NCBI GenBank assembly: GCA_946404495.1
Contig: CAMJDT010000016.1
Coordinates: forward strand, 1-44,114
DNA: 44,114 nt
Reading direction: 5' to 3'
From: an uncultured Bacteroidales bacterium
GTDB lineage: Bacteria > Bacteroidota > Bacteroidia > Bacteroidales > Paludibacteraceae
The notes beneath the pieces were generated by a model, which was not told the origin of the DNA, ran no database searches, and saw only the letters and a list, made by a program, of their open reading frames with translations. Numbering within the stretch: the stretch's first letter is position 1; the number at the start of each line of letters is the position of its first letter. Below, one piece after another: positions 44,026 through 44,114 of this stretch. A program made the position numbers and the translations under genes.

Positions 44026-44109
44026 GGTCGTTGGTCGTTAGTCGTTGGTCGTTGGACTATTTCAGCCAATGCCGGCCAATGACAGCCAATGCCAATGCCA
44101 ACAGCCAAT
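44026..44109. repeat. GTCGTTG and AGCCAATG tandem repeats at the right edge
   Basis: GGTCGTTGGTCGTTAGTCG-type heptamers (44026-44056) are followed by repeated GCCAATG units (44063-44109). Between 43820 and 43878 I see no gene, only ACAATACAAGC direct repeats. Confidence 0.75.
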
Positions 44110-44114
44110 GTTAC

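Noticed and set aside
43851..44108. An 85-codon open frame on the minus strand
   Set aside because: Its low-complexity Ser/Pro/Thr translation is out of frame with the remnant and crosses the repeats and hairpin.

Overview
The window is a 44 kb chromosomal segment of a Bacteroidales bacterium. Three things point there. Every promoter I could recognise has the Bacteroidota form (TTTG, 20 bases, TAnnTTTG). No start shows a clear Shine-Dalgarno site. The gene neighbourhoods are Bacteroidales ones: ftsK-lolA-trxB, DUF1599-DoxX-tpiA, rseC-rnfBCDGEA, and the EF-G2 paralogue. Moderate GC, NNC-rich codons and surface proteins unlike the usual Bacteroides ones suggest an uncultured family rather than Bacteroides itself; that is inference.

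Layout. 1-394 is a repeat-rich, gene-free edge. 395-1318 is an AraC-type regulator (minus). 1319-1847 holds tRNA-Arg(ACG), its terminators and a duplicated tRNA 3' end. 1848-15413 is a long minus-strand run read from the waaA promoter: waaA, hisS, an M6 metalloprotease, DUF1599, a DoxX-like protein, two surface proteins, tpiA, gamma-carbonic anhydrase, pyrH, frr, rsgA and hpt. 15515-17008 is a divergent plus-strand pair (secreted endonuclease/phosphatase, DUF4290). 17106-19268 encodes a GTPase-degenerate EF-G2. 19487-21136 is an unknown secreted protein plus mltG, convergent with trmO. tRNA-Phe follows. 22001-26115 is ftsK-lolA-trxB. 26221-32750 is a TonB-dependent receptor followed by two paralogous calycin/PCMD-like secreted proteins. 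33110-38707 is the Rnf operon. 38777-39913 is nrnA. 40071-43819 is a DPP III lipoprotein and a CotH-family protein. The right edge holds repeats, a hairpin and a gene remnant.

Core metabolism and translation (hisS, frr, rsgA, pyrH, hpt, tpiA, Rnf, FtsK) are interleaved with six exported proteins that end in the same short C-terminal tail (about 26 residues: an NG[QR] turn, a hydrophobic strand with Arg, a Tyr, a Gly, then the end). They are otherwise a protease, a leucine-rich-repeat protein, an Ig-like protein, two calycin-like proteins and a CotH protein. This points to a shared export or anchoring route.

The other main finding is a palindromic repeat of about 46 bp with one copy at the araC stop codon and a second inserted in frame inside nrnA. 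Many intergenic spacers are short tandem-repeat tracts, and the promoters are unusually uniform.
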